A DNA stretch of 64,000 bases, from positions 1,305,501 to 1,369,500 of the forward strand of contig NZ_AP014627.1 of NCBI RefSeq assembly GCF_001547895.1, read 5' to 3'. Position 1 is the stretch's first letter, and each line of letters begins with the position of its first letter. Position numbers and translations under genes: made by a program. The DNA comes from Pseudomonas sp. Os17. Lineage in GTDB: Bacteria; Pseudomonadota; Gammaproteobacteria; Pseudomonadales; Pseudomonadaceae. Below the pieces are notes generated by a model. The model saw only the letters and a program-made list of their open reading frames with translations. It was not told the origin of the DNA and searched no databases. Positions 54,411 through 62,587 of the stretch are shown here, in pieces.

Positions 54411-55418
54411 ATGGCTCTCAGTAAAGAAGTGCCGGAGTTTGACATCGACGATGAAGTTCTCCTTATGGAGAGCAGTATCGATATGGATTCGATGTCGAAT
54501 AATGAGGGGGCAACTCCACCTTCCGTTCGCGCCAAATCCAAAAGCTCCGCATCACTTAAGCAACACAAGTACATTGATTACACGCGCGCCCTCGATGCGA
54601 CGCAGTTGTATCTCAATGAAATCGGTTTTTCTCCATTGCTCTCTCCTGAAGAGGAAGTGCACTTTGCGCGTTTGTCGCAGAGTGGCGACCCGGCCGGGCG
54701 CAAACGCATGATTGAAAGCAACTTGCGCCTGGTGGTGAAAATCGCCCGGCGCTATGTCAATCGCGGCTTGTCGCTGCTGGACCTGATCGAAGAGGGCAAC
54801 CTCGGCCTGATCCGGGCAGTTGAGAAGTTCGACCCGGAACGCGGTTTCCGCTTTTCGACCTACGCCACCTGGTGGATTCGTCAGACCATCGAACGGGCGA
54901 TCATGAATCAGACCCGCACCATTCGGCTGCCGATTCATGTGGTCAAAGAGCTCAACGTCTACCTGCGCGCCGCCCGTGAGTTGACGCAAAAACTCGATCA
55001 TGAACCCTCTCCCGAAGAAATCGCCAACCTGCTGGAGAAGCCGGTGGCCGAAGTCAAACGCATGCTCGGTCTGAATGAGCGGGTTTCTTCGGTTGATGTC
55101 TCGCTGGGACCGGATTCGGACAAAACCCTGCTGGACACCCTGACGGATGACCGTCCGACGGATCCTTGTGAGCTTTTGCAGGACGACGATCTGTCACAAA
55201 GCATCGATCAATGGCTTTCCGAACTGACTGAAAAGCAGCGTGAAGTTGTGGTTCGCCGCTTTGGTCTGCGGGGTCACGAGAGCAGCACGCTCGAAGACGT
55301 CGGCCTGGAGATCGGCCTGACCCGCGAGCGGGTTCGGCAGATTCAGGTTGAAGGGCTCAAGCGCCTGCGGGAGATCCTTGAGAAGAATGGCCTGTCCAGT
55401 GAGTCGCTGTTCCAGTAG
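54411..55418 (+). CDS. rpoS: RNA polymerase sigma factor RpoS
   Basis: 335 residues, the stationary-phase and general-stress sigma factor. Region 2 is complete, with [31 protein letters not shown] and the promoter-melting [11 protein letters not shown]. Region 4 ends with [20 protein letters not shown], the -35-binding helix-turn-helix. The N-terminus [16 protein letters not shown] is normal for Pseudomonas. Transcripts probably come from within nlpD. Downstream lies rsmZ, so the stress sigma factor and the Gac/Rsm RNA are neighbours. Confidence 0.98.
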   Translation: MALSKEVPEFDIDDEVLLMESSIDMDSMSNNEGATPPSVRAKSKSSASLKQHKYIDYTRALDATQLYLNEIGFSPLLSPEEEVHFARLSQSGDPAGRKRMIESNLRLVVKIARRYVNRGLSLLDLIEEGNLGLIRAVEKFDPERGFRFSTYATWWIRQTIERAIMNQTRTIRLPIHVVKELNVYLRAARELTQKLDHEPSPEEIANLLEKPVAEVKRMLGLNERVSSVDVSLGPDSDKTLLDTLTDDRPTDPCELLQDDDLSQSIDQWLSELTEKQREVVVRRFGLRGHESSTLEDVGLEIGLTRERVRQIQVEGLKRLREILEKNGLSSESLFQ

Positions 55419-55439
55419 CTTCTGGAACTGATTCGCAAG

Positions 55440-55464
55440 AGCCCCGATTCGTTCGGGGCTTTTT
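55440..55464 (+). terminator. Intrinsic terminator after rpoS
   Basis: AGCCCCGA (55440–55447), a 5-nt loop and TCGGGGCT (55453–55460) followed by TTTTATT. Confidence 0.85.
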
Positions 55465-55531
55465 ATTGGCTAAGTGTTTTGGCCCTGAGTGCGCGGATTC
55501 TGATCAAGGATGGGATTACTCTTAACTTGCG

Positions 55532-55549
55532 TGTAAGCAATAGATTACT
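55532..55549 (+). promoter_or_regulatory. GacA-type upstream activating element for rsmZ
   Basis: TGTAAG-CAATAG-ATTACT matches the first half of the GacA consensus TGTAAG-N6-CTTACA fully and the second half at TTAC. It lies about 175–190 bp before the rsmZ start, the known distance for this element. Confidence 0.75.
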
Positions 55550-55721
55550 TTTTCGTAGGTGTTCGGTTCGCTAGTGCTTCAGGCTTGCCTAAAACACCTT
55601 AGGCTATTTTTTATCTATTTGATTTATAAGGGTATTTTTTATTTTTCCTGTTGGCCTTCGACAGTATTTCCCGGGATAGGTGCGATTGCTCTTATCAGGG
55701 AACTCTCTAATATCAGCCCTG
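55550..55721 (+). promoter_or_regulatory. AT-rich linker and rsmZ promoter
   Basis: An unusually AT-rich stretch (for example 55601–55650) separates the GacA element from the promoter and could bend DNA. TTGCTC (55686–55691) and TAATAT (55708–55713), spaced 16 bp, form the likely core promoter. No coding sequence is supported. Confidence 0.5.
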
Positions 55722-55848
55722 TGTCGACGGATAGACACAGCCATCAAGGACGATGGTCAGGACATCGCAGGAAGCGATTCATCAGGACGATGAAAAGGAA
55801 CACAGGGACTAGGGAAAAAGTGGGCGGGTCATACCGCCCCTTTTTTTT
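55722..55848 (+). ncRNA. rsmZ: Small regulatory RNA RsmZ
   Basis: A ~127-nt RNA between rpoS and fdxA, the established rsmZ position in Pseudomonas. It begins TGTCGACGGATAGACACAG and contains a series of GGA motifs, several in hairpin loops (ATCAAGGACGAT, ATCGCAGGAAGCGAT, ATCAGGACGAT), which bind and sequester the translational repressors RsmA/RsmE. It ends in a Rho-independent terminator (GGGCGG-GTCATA-CCGCCC, then T8). It is switched on by phosphorylated GacA through the upstream element and in turn releases secondary-metabolism and exoenzyme mRNAs. Confidence 0.92.
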
Positions 55849-55895
55849 GCCTGGCGAAAAGTCCCCAATCGCAAGAACCCCCTTCCCAGAAACGC

Positions 55896-55920
55896 AAAAA
55901 GGCCCGCAAGGGGCCTTTTC
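55896..55920 (-). terminator. Intrinsic terminator after fdxA
   Basis: On the minus strand: AAAGGCCCC-TTGC-GGGCCTTTTT. It lies about 15 bp beyond the fdxA stop; the opposing rsmZ terminator is 47 bp away. Confidence 0.8.
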
Positions 55921-55935
55921 AGGAACGCGGGGCAA

Positions 55936-56259
55936 TCAGCGTTCGAGGTCTTTGATCTTGCCTTTGACGCCATCCCACTCTTCGGCATCCGGCAACGGTT
56001 CTTTCTTTTCAGTGATGTTCGGCCAGATCTCTGCCAGCTCGACGTTCAACTGAATGAATTCCTGCATTTCTTCCGGGACTTCATCCTCGGAGAAAATAGC
56101 TACAGCGGGGCACTCAGGCTCGCACAGCGCGCAGTCAATGCACTCATCCGGGTGAATCACCAGGAAGTTCGGGCCTTCGTAAAAGCAGTCCACCGGACAG
56201 ACTTCTACGCAGTCGGTGTACTTGCACTTGATGCAGTTGTCGGTGACGACGAAGGTCAT
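55936..56259 (-). CDS. fdxA: Seven-iron ferredoxin FdxA
   Basis: A 107-residue soluble electron carrier. Nine Cys residues (9, 12, 17, 21, 25, 40, 43, 46, 50) are arranged for one 3Fe-4S and one 4Fe-4S cluster ([17 protein letters not shown] and [12 protein letters not shown]). The frame is open upstream to 56301, but ATG 56259 ([16 protein letters not shown]) has GGAG in front and is the family start. It is monocistronic and convergent with rsmZ. Confidence 0.95.
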   Translation of the reverse strand: MTFVVTDNCIKCKYTDCVEVCPVDCFYEGPNFLVIHPDECIDCALCEPECPAVAIFSEDEVPEEMQEFIQLNVELAEIWPNITEKKEPLPDAEEWDGVKGKIKDLER

Positions 56260-56401
56260 TTCTAATTCTCTCCTCAGGCGGCGGCAGCGGAGCCCCAACA
56301 TGACGGGGTCGCCAGGTTTGGGAGCGATAGTCTGCGAACCAGGCTAATAGTCCGCAGCATCCCAAACCGCGCGAGATTCTAACAGCTTGAAGGCGTTCGC
56401 G

Positions 56402-58981
56402 TTAGATGCGCGTCTTCAATGTATAGAGCATTTCCAGCGCTCGGCGCGGGGTCATGTCATCCAGATCCAGCTTGGCCAGTTCGTCCAGTACCGGATGCGG
56501 CAGGCTGGCGAACATGTCGCTTTGCTGCGGAACCGAGGATTTACCCGGTGCTGGAGGCGCCACCTCATGGGGCAAACTGGTGGTTTCCAGACGGCTCAAG
56601 TGCTCCCTGGCGCGGCTGATGACAGCGCTGGGAACCCCGGCCAGCTGGGCTACCGCCAGGCCGTAGCTCTGGCTGGCAGGTCCTGGCAGGACGTGGTGCA
56701 GGAACACGATGCGTTCATTGTGCTCGGTGGCATTGAGGTGCACGTTGGCCACCAGCGGTTCGCTTTCCGGCAGTACGGTCAGCTCGAAGTAGTGGGTGGC
56801 GAACAGGGTGTAGGCCCGTAGCTGGGCGAGACGTTCTGCCGCAGCCCAGGCCAGGGATAGTCCGTCGAAAGTGCTGGTACCGCGGCCCACTTCGTCCATC
56901 AACACCAGGCTGCGCTCCGTGGCGTTGTGCAGGATGTTCGCGGTTTCGCTCATTTCCACCATGAAGGTCGAACGGCCGCCGGCCAGGTCGTCGCTGGAAC
57001 CGATCCGGGTGAAGATCCGGTCCACCAGAGACAGCTCGCAGCTGGCCGCCGGGACGAAGCTGCCGATATGGGCCAGCAGCACGATCAGCGCGGTCTGGCG
57101 CATATAGGTGGATTTACCGCCCATGTTCGGACCGGTGATCACCAGCATCCGCGTGTTGTCGTCCAGGCTCAGGTCGTTGGCCACAAAAGGCGTGGTCAAG
57201 ACTTGCTCCACCACCGGGTGACGACCCTGGGTGATGCGCATGCACGGCTCGCTGACAAAACGCGGGCAATTGAGGTCCAGGTTCAAGGCGCGCTCGGCCA
57301 GGTTGCTCAGCACATCCAGCTCCGCCAGGGCGCCGGCGGTGTCCTGCAGGGGTGGCAGATGGCTGATCAGGGTTTCCAGCAGCGCATCGTAGAGCATCTT
57401 CTCCCGGGCCAGGGCCCGGCTCTTGGCCGACAGCGCCTTGTCTTCGAACGCTTTGAGTTCCGGCGTGATGAAGCGCTCGGCGCCTTTCAGGGTCTGCCGG
57501 CGAATGTAGTCCGCCGGTGCCTGCTCGGCCTGCTTGCTGGGCAGCTCGATGAAATAGCCGTGAATGCGGTTGTAGCCGACCTTGAGGTTGGCCAGGCCGG
57601 TACGGGCTTTCTCGCGGGCTTCCAGGTCGATCAGGAACTGCCCGGCGTTCTCGCTCAAGGATTGCAGCTCGTCCAGCTCGGCGTCGTAGCCGGTCTTGAG
57701 CACGCCGCCGTCACGGATCACCGCCGGCGGGTTGTCGATGATGGCCTTGGCCAGCAGCGCTGCCAGCTCCGGGTAGGTGCTGGTGGTGAGCGCCAACTGC
57801 TTGAGGTGATCCGCCTCCAGCTCAGTCATCGCCTCTTGCAGTTCCGGCAGCGCGGCCAGGGCGTCGCGCAGGCGGGCCAGGTCGCGCGGACGGGCGTTGC
57901 GCAAGCCGATTCGCGCGAGAATCCGCTCAATGTCGCCGATTTCCTTCAGCTGCGGTTGCAGCCGTTCGAAGCGGTAACCGTCCAGCAAACAGGTAATGGA
58001 CGACTGACGCGCCTGCAGGACCTTGAGGTCGCGCAGCGGGCGGTTCAACCAGCGAGTCAGCAGGCGGCTGCCCATGGCGGTCTGGCAGCGATCGACCACC
58101 GATTGCAGGGTGTTGTCGCGCCCACCGGCCAGATTGGTGTCCAGCTCCAGGTTGCGGCGGCTGGCGCCGTCCAGCACCACGGTGTCGTCCAGGCGTTCGT
58201 GACGCAGGCTGCGCAAGTGGGGCAGGGCGGTGCGCTGGGTTTCCTTGGCGTAGCTGAGCAGGCAACCGGCGGCGCCGATGGCCAGGGTCAGGGTCTCGCA
58301 ACCAAAGCCCTTGAGGTCCTGGGTGGAGAACTGCTGGCAGAGGCTCTTGTGAGCCGAATCGCGCTCGAAATCCCAGGGCGCGCGGCGCCTTGTACCGCGG
58401 CGTTTTTCCGCCGGCAGGCCCTGTGGCCAGTCATCGGGGATCAGCAGTTCGACCGGATTGATCCGCTCCAGCTCGGCCAGCAGGTTTTCCCAGCCCTTGA
58501 TTTCCAGGACGCTGAAGTTGCCGCTGGTGATATCCAGTACCGCCAGGCCGAACAGGCGCTCATCGCCCAGCACGGCGGCAATCAGGTTGTCGCGGCGCTC
58601 GTCCAGCAGGGCTTCGTCGCTGACAGTACCCGGGGTGATGATGCGCACCACCTGGCGCTCCACCGGGCCTTTGCTGGTCGCGGGGTCACCAACCTGCTCG
58701 CAGATCACCACCGACTCGCCGAGTTTCACCAGTTTGGCCAGGTAGCCCTCGGCGGCGTGGTAGGGAATGCCGCACATGGGAATCGCCTGGCCCGCCGACT
58801 GTCCGCGCGCCGTCAGGGTGATGTCCAGCAGCTTGGCGGCCTTCTTCGCGTCTTCATAGAAGATCTCGTAGAAGTCGCCCATGCGGTAGAACATCAACTG
58901 ATCAGGGTGCTGGTTCTTGAGGCGCCAGTACTGCTGCATCATCGGCGTGTGGGAGGACAGATCGGAGGTAGTTTTACTCAT
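56402..58981 (-). CDS. mutS: DNA mismatch repair protein MutS
   Basis: An 859-residue mismatch-recognition ATPase. The N-terminal mismatch-binding Phe-X-Glu lies in [11 protein letters not shown]. Connector, lever and clamp domains follow, and the C-terminal ABC-type ATPase has the Walker [10 protein letters not shown] and Walker [15 protein letters not shown] short C-terminal tail for MutS tetramerisation is present. The start ATG has no strong Shine–Dalgarno. It is divergent from the phage-type regulator; mutS marks the left edge of the usual tailocin insertion site (mutS–cinA). Confidence 0.97.
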   Translation of the reverse strand: MSKTTSDLSSHTPMMQQYWRLKNQHPDQLMFYRMGDFYEIFYEDAKKAAKLLDITLTARGQSAGQAIPMCGIPYHAAEGYLAKLVKLGESVVICEQVGDPATSKGPVERQVVRIITPGTVSDEALLDERRDNLIAAVLGDERLFGLAVLDITSGNFSVLEIKGWENLLAELERINPVELLIPDDWPQGLPAEKRRGTRRRAPWDFERDSAHKSLCQQFSTQDLKGFGCETLTLAIGAAGCLLSYAKETQRTALPHLRSLRHERLDDTVVLDGASRRNLELDTNLAGGRDNTLQSVVDRCQTAMGSRLLTRWLNRPLRDLKVLQARQSSITCLLDGYRFERLQPQLKEIGDIERILARIGLRNARPRDLARLRDALAALPELQEAMTELEADHLKQLALTTSTYPELAALLAKAIIDNPPAVIRDGGVLKTGYDAELDELQSLSENAGQFLIDLEAREKARTGLANLKVGYNRIHGYFIELPSKQAEQAPADYIRRQTLKGAERFITPELKAFEDKALSAKSRALAREKMLYDALLETLISHLPPLQDTAGALAELDVLSNLAERALNLDLNCPRFVSEPCMRITQGRHPVVEQVLTTPFVANDLSLDDNTRMLVITGPNMGGKSTYMRQTALIVLLAHIGSFVPAASCELSLVDRIFTRIGSSDDLAGGRSTFMVEMSETANILHNATERSLVLMDEVGRGTSTFDGLSLAWAAAERLAQLRAYTLFATHYFELTVLPESEPLVANVHLNATEHNERIVFLHHVLPGPASQSYGLAVAQLAGVPSAVISRAREHLSRLETTSLPHEVAPPAPGKSSVPQQSDMFASLPHPVLDELAKLDLDDMTPRRALEMLYTLKTRI

Positions 58982-59110
58982 TGGTATTTAGGCGGATTCG
59001 TTGAATGGGTGAAGCAAAGGAGCGCTGGGCCCGGCTTTTTGCAGATGGCGGCAAGGTTACCATGGGTGCCCCGGGCTCGCAGGCACCAAGGCGCGAGCAG
59101 GTTTGTCCGG

Positions 59111-59147
59111 CAAATGCATTGCAAATATGCAAAACAGCATTTGTCAT
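59111..59147 (+). promoter_or_regulatory. Promoter and operator-like repeat of the S24 regulator gene
   Basis: Inverted repeat CAAATGC (59111–59117) and GCATTTG (59137–59143) overlaps possible promoter boxes TTGCAA (59119–59124) and TGTCAT (59142–59147), spaced 17 bp. The shared AAATGCATT also occurs at the tail-operon promoter, suggesting binding by the same repressor. Confidence 0.5.
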
Positions 59148-59167
59148 TGCCTAAAAGATCGAGCAAT

Positions 59168-59914
59168 ATGCGTTCTATGCAAATACGCAATGTTTCTACC
59201 GTCTTAAGAGAGCTGCTGGATCGCGACGGAATCTCCCCCACGGAGCTTCACCGCCGTACCGGTGTGCCTCAATCCACCCTCTCGCGGATTCTCAGCGGGA
59301 AGATCGTCGATCCCTCGGATAAGCACATCTCGCGGATCGCCGAATACTTCCAGGTGAGCACCGATCAACTGCGCGGGCGCGTGGACATCGCGCCTGCCCG
59401 CGCGGCGGCCCCCCGTGACGAGATTCATTCGGAACTCAAGGACATAAGCCTGTGGGACGACGATACCCCTGTCGATGACGACGAGGTGTCGGTTCCCTTT
59501 CTGCGTGAGGTTGAATTGGCTGCTGGATCAGGAAGATTCGTCATCGAGGAAAGCGAGCGCGCCAGCCTGCGCTTCGGCAAGCGCAGCCTGCGGCACAACG
59601 GCGTGCAGTTCGATCAGGCCAAGTGCGTCACGGTGCGGGGCAATAGCATGTTGCCGGTGCTGCGCGATGGCGCCACGGTCGGGGTCAATGCCGGCAAATG
59701 CGCCATTGGCGACATCATCGATGGCGACCTCTACGCGATCAACCACAATGGCCAGCTGCGGGTGAAGCAGCTGTATCGCCTGCCCACCGGGATCCGCCTG
59801 CGCAGTTTCAACCGCGATGAACATCCGGACGAGGACTACAGCTTCCAGGAGATCCAGGAGGAGCAGATCAGCATCCTCGGTCACGTTTTCTGGTGGGGCA
59901 TGTACGCCCGCTAA
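59168..59914 (+). CDS. XRE/S24-family repressor (CI/PrtR-like) of the tail cluster
   Basis: A 248-residue two-domain repressor. An N-terminal XRE HTH (about 24–60, TELHRRTGVPQSTLSRILSG) is followed by a linker and a C-terminal S24 peptidase domain. The autocleavage pair Ala119–Gly120 (ELAAGSG), catalytic Ser160 (VRGNSMLP) and Lys200 (LRVKQLY) are all present, so it should be cut with RecA filament after DNA damage. It is not LexA: the HTH is of the CI type. Two starts are possible (59168 or ATG 59177); neither has a strong Shine–Dalgarno. It sits between mutS and the tail operon it probably represses. Confidence 0.88.
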   Translation: MRSMQIRNVSTVLRELLDRDGISPTELHRRTGVPQSTLSRILSGKIVDPSDKHISRIAEYFQVSTDQLRGRVDIAPARAAAPRDEIHSELKDISLWDDDTPVDDDEVSVPFLREVELAAGSGRFVIEESERASLRFGKRSLRHNGVQFDQAKCVTVRGNSMLPVLRDGATVGVNAGKCAIGDIIDGDLYAINHNGQLRVKQLYRLPTGIRLRSFNRDEHPDEDYSFQEIQEEQISILGHVFWWGMYAR

Positions 59915-59932
59915 GTCATCACGGTCAGACAC

Positions 59933-59958
59933 AGCCCGCCACTGAGCGGGCTTTTTTT
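59933..59958 (+). terminator. Intrinsic terminator after the S24 repressor
   Basis: AGCCCGC (59933–59939), a 6-nt loop and GCGGGCT (59946–59952), then T7 in total. Confidence 0.85.
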
Positions 59959-59984
59959 CGCCCTCGAAAAATCCTCCCCCCCTG

Positions 59985-60073
59985 CATTTATGCGGGCTCC
60001 ATGCGCGCGTGCAATTTTTGCGCATAAATAAATGCATTTACGCATTGACTGCATATGCATGAATGCATATTAT
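59985..60073 (+). promoter_or_regulatory. Tail-operon promoter embedded in ATGCA/TGCAT repeats
   Basis: TTGACT (60045–60050), 17-bp spacer, TATTAT (60068–60073): the best sigma-70 match in the window. The spacer contains GCATATGC and ATGCATGAATGCAT, and copies of TGCATTTA/AAATGCATT lie upstream. These palindromic half-sites resemble the repressor's own upstream repeat, so they are probable S24-repressor operators. Confidence 0.7.
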
Positions 60074-60079
60074 CCATCT

Positions 60080-60321
60080 CAAGCCGTTCAACAACGGCTG
60101 CAACGACGCTCTTTAGTGGCAAAGCAAAGGCAGCGATGAACCGGCCTCGACGGTTCAGAGGGTTGGCAACTGACCCGGGTGTGCAGCGTAAAGCACCAGA
60201 AGCAGTTATCCGGCGGACAGGGTCGCGGTCGGAGGAACAATTTGAATGGGTCCGTACCGCACCAGTAGTGCCGAAAGACCAAGGTTTGCATTACTGAAAA
60301 GCCCGGGCGACCGGGCTTTTT
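60080..60321 (+). promoter_or_regulatory. Structured leader ending in an intrinsic terminator
   Basis: Starting near +1 of the strong promoter, the RNA would begin with the hairpin AGCCGTT-CAAC-AACGGCT (60082–60099). A second stem GAACCG/CGGTTC follows near 60138–60156. At 60297–60321, AAAAGCCCGG-GCGA-CCGGGCTTTTT is a strong terminator, about 110 bp before the holin gene. The operon therefore needs read-through, or the leader is a free ~240-nt RNA. Confidence 0.55.
60136..60297 (+). CDS. Possible small ORF in the leader (low confidence)
   Basis: A 53-codon frame, MNRPRRFRGLATDPGVQRK..., starts at ATG 60136 with AAGGC upstream and its TGA ends exactly where the terminator begins. It is basic at the N-terminus and matches no family I know. 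Its third-position G+C looks near 50%, well below the neighbours, so it may be non-coding RNA sequence. An overlapping frame from ATG 60246, with GGAGGA upstream, would read through the terminator. Confidence 0.25.
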   Translation: MNRPRRFRGLATDPGVQRKAPEAVIRRTGSRSEEQFEWVRTAPVVPKDQGLHY

Positions 60322-60432
60322 GGAATGCCTGCCTAACGTGGGCCGCCAATAGACAGGGACCCCTTGAATCACCCTTTTCAGCTTTCCATCAACTGGCCAT
60401 CTCGCTGGCCTCAATCCGCACGGGAGACGTGA
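60322..60432 (+). other. Terminator-to-holin interval
   Basis: About 110 bp with no clear gene or promoter; CGGGAGACG just before the ATG is the holin ribosome site. Together with the leader this makes 59915–60432 a 518-bp region without a confident protein gene. Confidence 0.5.
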
Positions 60433-60783
60433 ATGACAAACGAGCAGCAAGCGTTGCTGGACATGCCGATCTGGCTGGTCATCGTCCTGGCGCTGGTCGG
60501 TGGCGTTTCCGGCGAAATGTGGCGCGCCGACAAGGAGGGCGCCCGTGGCTGGTCGCTGTTACGGCGCCTGGCGCTGCGCTCTGGAGCCTGCGTGGTCTGC
60601 GGGGTCTCGGCCATCATGCTGCTGTATGCCGCCGGCGTCTCGATCTGGACCGCCTGTGCCTTCGGTTGCCTGACCGCCATGGCCGGTGCCGACGTCGCCA
60701 TCGGCCTCTACGAGCGCTGGGCGGCCAAGCGCATCGGAGTATGCGAACCGCCCTCACGGGACTCGAACCCGGATCAGCGCTGA
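60433..60783 (+). CDS. Phage-type holin
   Basis: A 116-residue small membrane protein with a hydrophobic helix at about 12–27 (WLVIVLALVGGVSG) and two closely packed helices at about 49–92, then a charged C-terminus. Such proteins open the inner membrane so that endolysin can reach peptidoglycan and release tailocins. It is the first gene of the tail operon, as in related mutS–cinA clusters of fluorescent pseudomonads. The last residues (EPPSRDSNPDQR) are encoded by a stretch that resembles the complement of a tRNA T-arm, which may mean the natural C-terminus was altered. Confidence 0.75.
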   Translation: MTNEQQALLDMPIWLVIVLALVGGVSGEMWRADKEGARGWSLLRRLALRSGACVVCGVSAIMLLYAAGVSIWTACAFGCLTAMAGADVAIGLYERWAAKRIGVCEPPSRDSNPDQR

Positions 60784-60863
60784 TTCCGCATCGGCTCCGG
60801 CCTTCAACAAGGCTCATCGGCCCTGGCGGCTGGGGCGCCTCGACCTGATTCAGGAACTACACA
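60784..60863 (+). other. Short gap between holin and tail gene
   Basis: 80 bp; an AGGAAC element near 60851 precedes the next ATG. The minus-strand sequence continues from the tRNA-like stretch but does not fold into a whole tRNA. Confidence 0.5.
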
Positions 60864-61385
60864 ATGAACGAACTGACCCAGCTAAAAGACGCCATCACCT
60901 CCACCATCAAGCTGGCGATGCCGCAACTGCAGAGGGTTGAGGCCTTCCCCAAGATCCTCGAAGGCGTCACTGAACCGACGCTCCACTTCGCGGTTACCGG
61001 CCTGGACCAGGCCGCCGACCCCGGGGATGGCCGCAGTTGCATGCGGGCCACCTTCGAGGCGCGGATACGGGTTGACCCCGAACTGGCACAGGCGCCTTTG
61101 CAGGCGGCCATGCTGGCGGCGCAGTTGCTTGAGCTGTTGCGTTGCCAGCAGTGGAACCTGGACTTTGTCGAGGGGGCAACGGCGGTATGGGCCAAGCCTG
61201 CCGGCCCGGTGGCCGATCCGGCTTATCGCGCCGAGTGGATCGTGCAGTGGCAGCAGTTGGTCTACCTGGGCCAGGAGCAATGGCCCTGGCCCGATCAACC
61301 ACCGGGCACGCTGGTGTTGGGCTTCAGCCCCGATACCGGACCCGGCCACGAGGGCGACTACCAGTCGCCGGAGCACATGGCGTGA
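60864..61385 (+). CDS. Tail/baseplate-region protein of unknown function
   Basis: A 173-residue soluble protein. It begins with an amphipathic part ([16 protein letters not shown]) and has several Trp residues near the C-terminus (QWPWPD). I cannot assign it with certainty; size and position just before gpV resemble Mu gp37-type (DUF1834) tail proteins, but this is a guess from context. Its stop TGA overlaps the GTG start of the next gene, showing tight coupling to the baseplate genes. Confidence 0.65.
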   Translation: MNELTQLKDAITSTIKLAMPQLQRVEAFPKILEGVTEPTLHFAVTGLDQAADPGDGRSCMRATFEARIRVDPELAQAPLQAAMLAAQLLELLRCQQWNLDFVEGATAVWAKPAGPVADPAYRAEWIVQWQQLVYLGQEQWPWPDQPPGTLVLGFSPDTGPGHEGDYQSPEHMA

Positions 61386-61972
61386 GTTACGTGTCTGCAA
61401 CCCACGACCGCATGATTGCCGGTCTGATCCTGCCTTGCAGCGTGGTCGGCGTGGATCTGGCTGCCGGTCTGGTACGGGTTTCCGATGGTGCCGGGTGGAC
61501 CAGCGCCTGGCTGCGCTGGCACAGCCAGGCCGCGGGCAAGGCCCGGCACTGGCGGGCACCGAGCCTGGGGGAGCAGGGCGTGCTGATCAGCCCCAGCGGC
61601 GAGCCGGCCCAGGGCACCTTCGTTCCCGGCCTGTATGGCAACGCCGGTCCCCAGCCGGACAACCGCGACCATGTCGAGGTCTGGCGTTTCGAGGATGGCG
61701 GCTCGCTGGTCTATGACTGGCAGGCCAAGAGCTACAGCATCAGCCTGCCCAGTGGCACGGTGAGCATTCAGGTCGGCGCCAGCTCGGCGGTGGTGACCGA
61801 CAGCAGCATTACCGGCAAGGCCGACAGCATCACCCTGAGCGGAGCGATCACCTTGAATGGCGATGTGCAGATCAACGGTGGGAGCCTGAAGCACAACGGA
61901 GTCAACGTCGGTTCGACCCATACCCACCCGGGTGTGATGTCAGGCCCCGGTGCAACGGCTCCGCCGCAGTGA
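61382..61972 (+). CDS. Baseplate assembly/spike protein, gpV-like
   Basis: About 196 residues from GTG 61382. The N-terminal half looks like the OB-fold of P2 gpV ([13 protein letters not shown]... [13 protein letters not shown]); the C-terminal part is Ser/Thr/Gly/Val-rich beta-helix sequence and ends with THTHPGV, the HxH motif that binds iron at the tip of membrane-piercing spikes. The GTG overlaps the previous stop (GTGA). An internal ATG at the MIAGL position is a less likely start. Confidence 0.85.
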   Translation: MSYVSATHDRMIAGLILPCSVVGVDLAAGLVRVSDGAGWTSAWLRWHSQAAGKARHWRAPSLGEQGVLISPSGEPAQGTFVPGLYGNAGPQPDNRDHVEVWRFEDGGSLVYDWQAKSYSISLPSGTVSIQVGASSAVVTDSSITGKADSITLSGAITLNGDVQINGGSLKHNGVNVGSTHTHPGVMSGPGATAPPQ

Positions 61973-62052
61973 TCCTTGGCCCCATCGCCCGCACGACCCA
62001 CCTATCACTCAAGCAACCCGCCTAGAGCGGTTTTTTCTACCCGGAGAATCCA
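61973..62052 (+). other. Gap between gpV-like gene and small ORF
   Basis: 80 bp. An imperfect stem AACCCGCC...GAGCGGTTTTTT (about 62010–62037) with a T6 run could be a weak terminator or attenuator, followed by GGAGA for the next gene. Confidence 0.4.
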
Positions 62053-62256
62053 ATGGCCACCCCCAAGAAAAAAACCGGCCGCCCGGCCGGCACCGGTGCT
62101 GTGGTGTTTCGCGACAGCCTTTACACCTCGCGCCATCTGATCCTGCCGGATGGCCGCCAATTGCCGGTGGTCCAGGGACAGGTATCGGTCAAGGCCGGCG
62201 ACCGCGTTGCCCTGGACTACCTCGCCAGCCACCCGGATCTGCAAGCACAGGAGTAA
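62053..62256 (+). CDS. Small basic protein in the baseplate operon
   Basis: 67 residues: a Lys-rich N-terminus (ATPKKKTGRPAGTG), then a compact domain with LPDGRQLPVVQGQVSVKAGD. Good Shine–Dalgarno (GGAGA, 5 bases before the ATG) and normal codon use support a real gene. It sits between gpV- and gpW-like genes, where P2 itself has no extra gene. I do not recognise a family; a chaperone or small tail component is possible by position only. Confidence 0.65.
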   Translation: MATPKKKTGRPAGTGAVVFRDSLYTSRHLILPDGRQLPVVQGQVSVKAGDRVALDYLASHPDLQAQE

Positions 62257-62260
62257 GGCC

Positions 62261-62587
62261 ATGATCGGAATGGATCGCCGTACCGGCCTGTCGCTGTCCG
62301 GCATCGAGCATGTGCGGCAGTCCATCGAGGACATCCTGACCACGCCCCTGGGCAGCCGGCGGATGCGCCCCGAATACGGCAGCAACCTGCGTCGTTATGT
62401 CGACCTGCCAGTGACCGGCGGCTGGAAAAGCGCGGTGCAGGCCGAAGTGGCACGGGCGCTGTTGCGCTGGGAGCCACGCTTGAAGCTGGAGCGGGTCAGT
62501 GTGGTCGCGGTGGTGGGAGGCCAGATCAGTTTTCAACTGACCGGCCAGTACCTGGGCAATCGCGCGGTTTTGGAGGTGACGGCATGA
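62261..62587 (+). CDS. Baseplate wedge protein, gpW/gp25-like
   Basis: A 108-residue protein of the gp25/GPW family, the sheath-initiating part of contractile baseplates. The characteristic run is IEHVRQSIEDILTTPLGSRR followed by PEYGSNL. It begins 5 bases after the small ORF and overlaps the gpJ-like gene by four bases (ATGA), the order W–J found in P2 and R-type pyocins. Confidence 0.88.
   Translation: MIGMDRRTGLSLSGIEHVRQSIEDILTTPLGSRRMRPEYGSNLRRYVDLPVTGGWKSAVQAEVARALLRWEPRLKLERVSVVAVVGGQISFQLTGQYLGNRAVLEVTA

Noticed and set aside
56927..59914. 995-codon plus-strand frame opposite mutS and joined to the S24 repressor
   Set aside because: Only its last 248 codons (from 59168) form the repressor; the rest is antisense to mutS and has no family features.
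59168..59914. LexA
   Set aside because: The N-terminal HTH is XRE/CI-like rather than the LexA winged helix, and the gene sits with phage tail genes; only the S24 domain is shared.
59915..60432. prtN-type activator gene next to the repressor
   Set aside because: No frame here has the size or features of PrtN; the only frames are the short uncertain ones described in the leader.
60740..60830. Complete tRNA gene on the minus strand
   Set aside because: Only the T-arm-like part is convincing; no matching acceptor stem, D-arm or anticodon arm could be found upstream on that strand.
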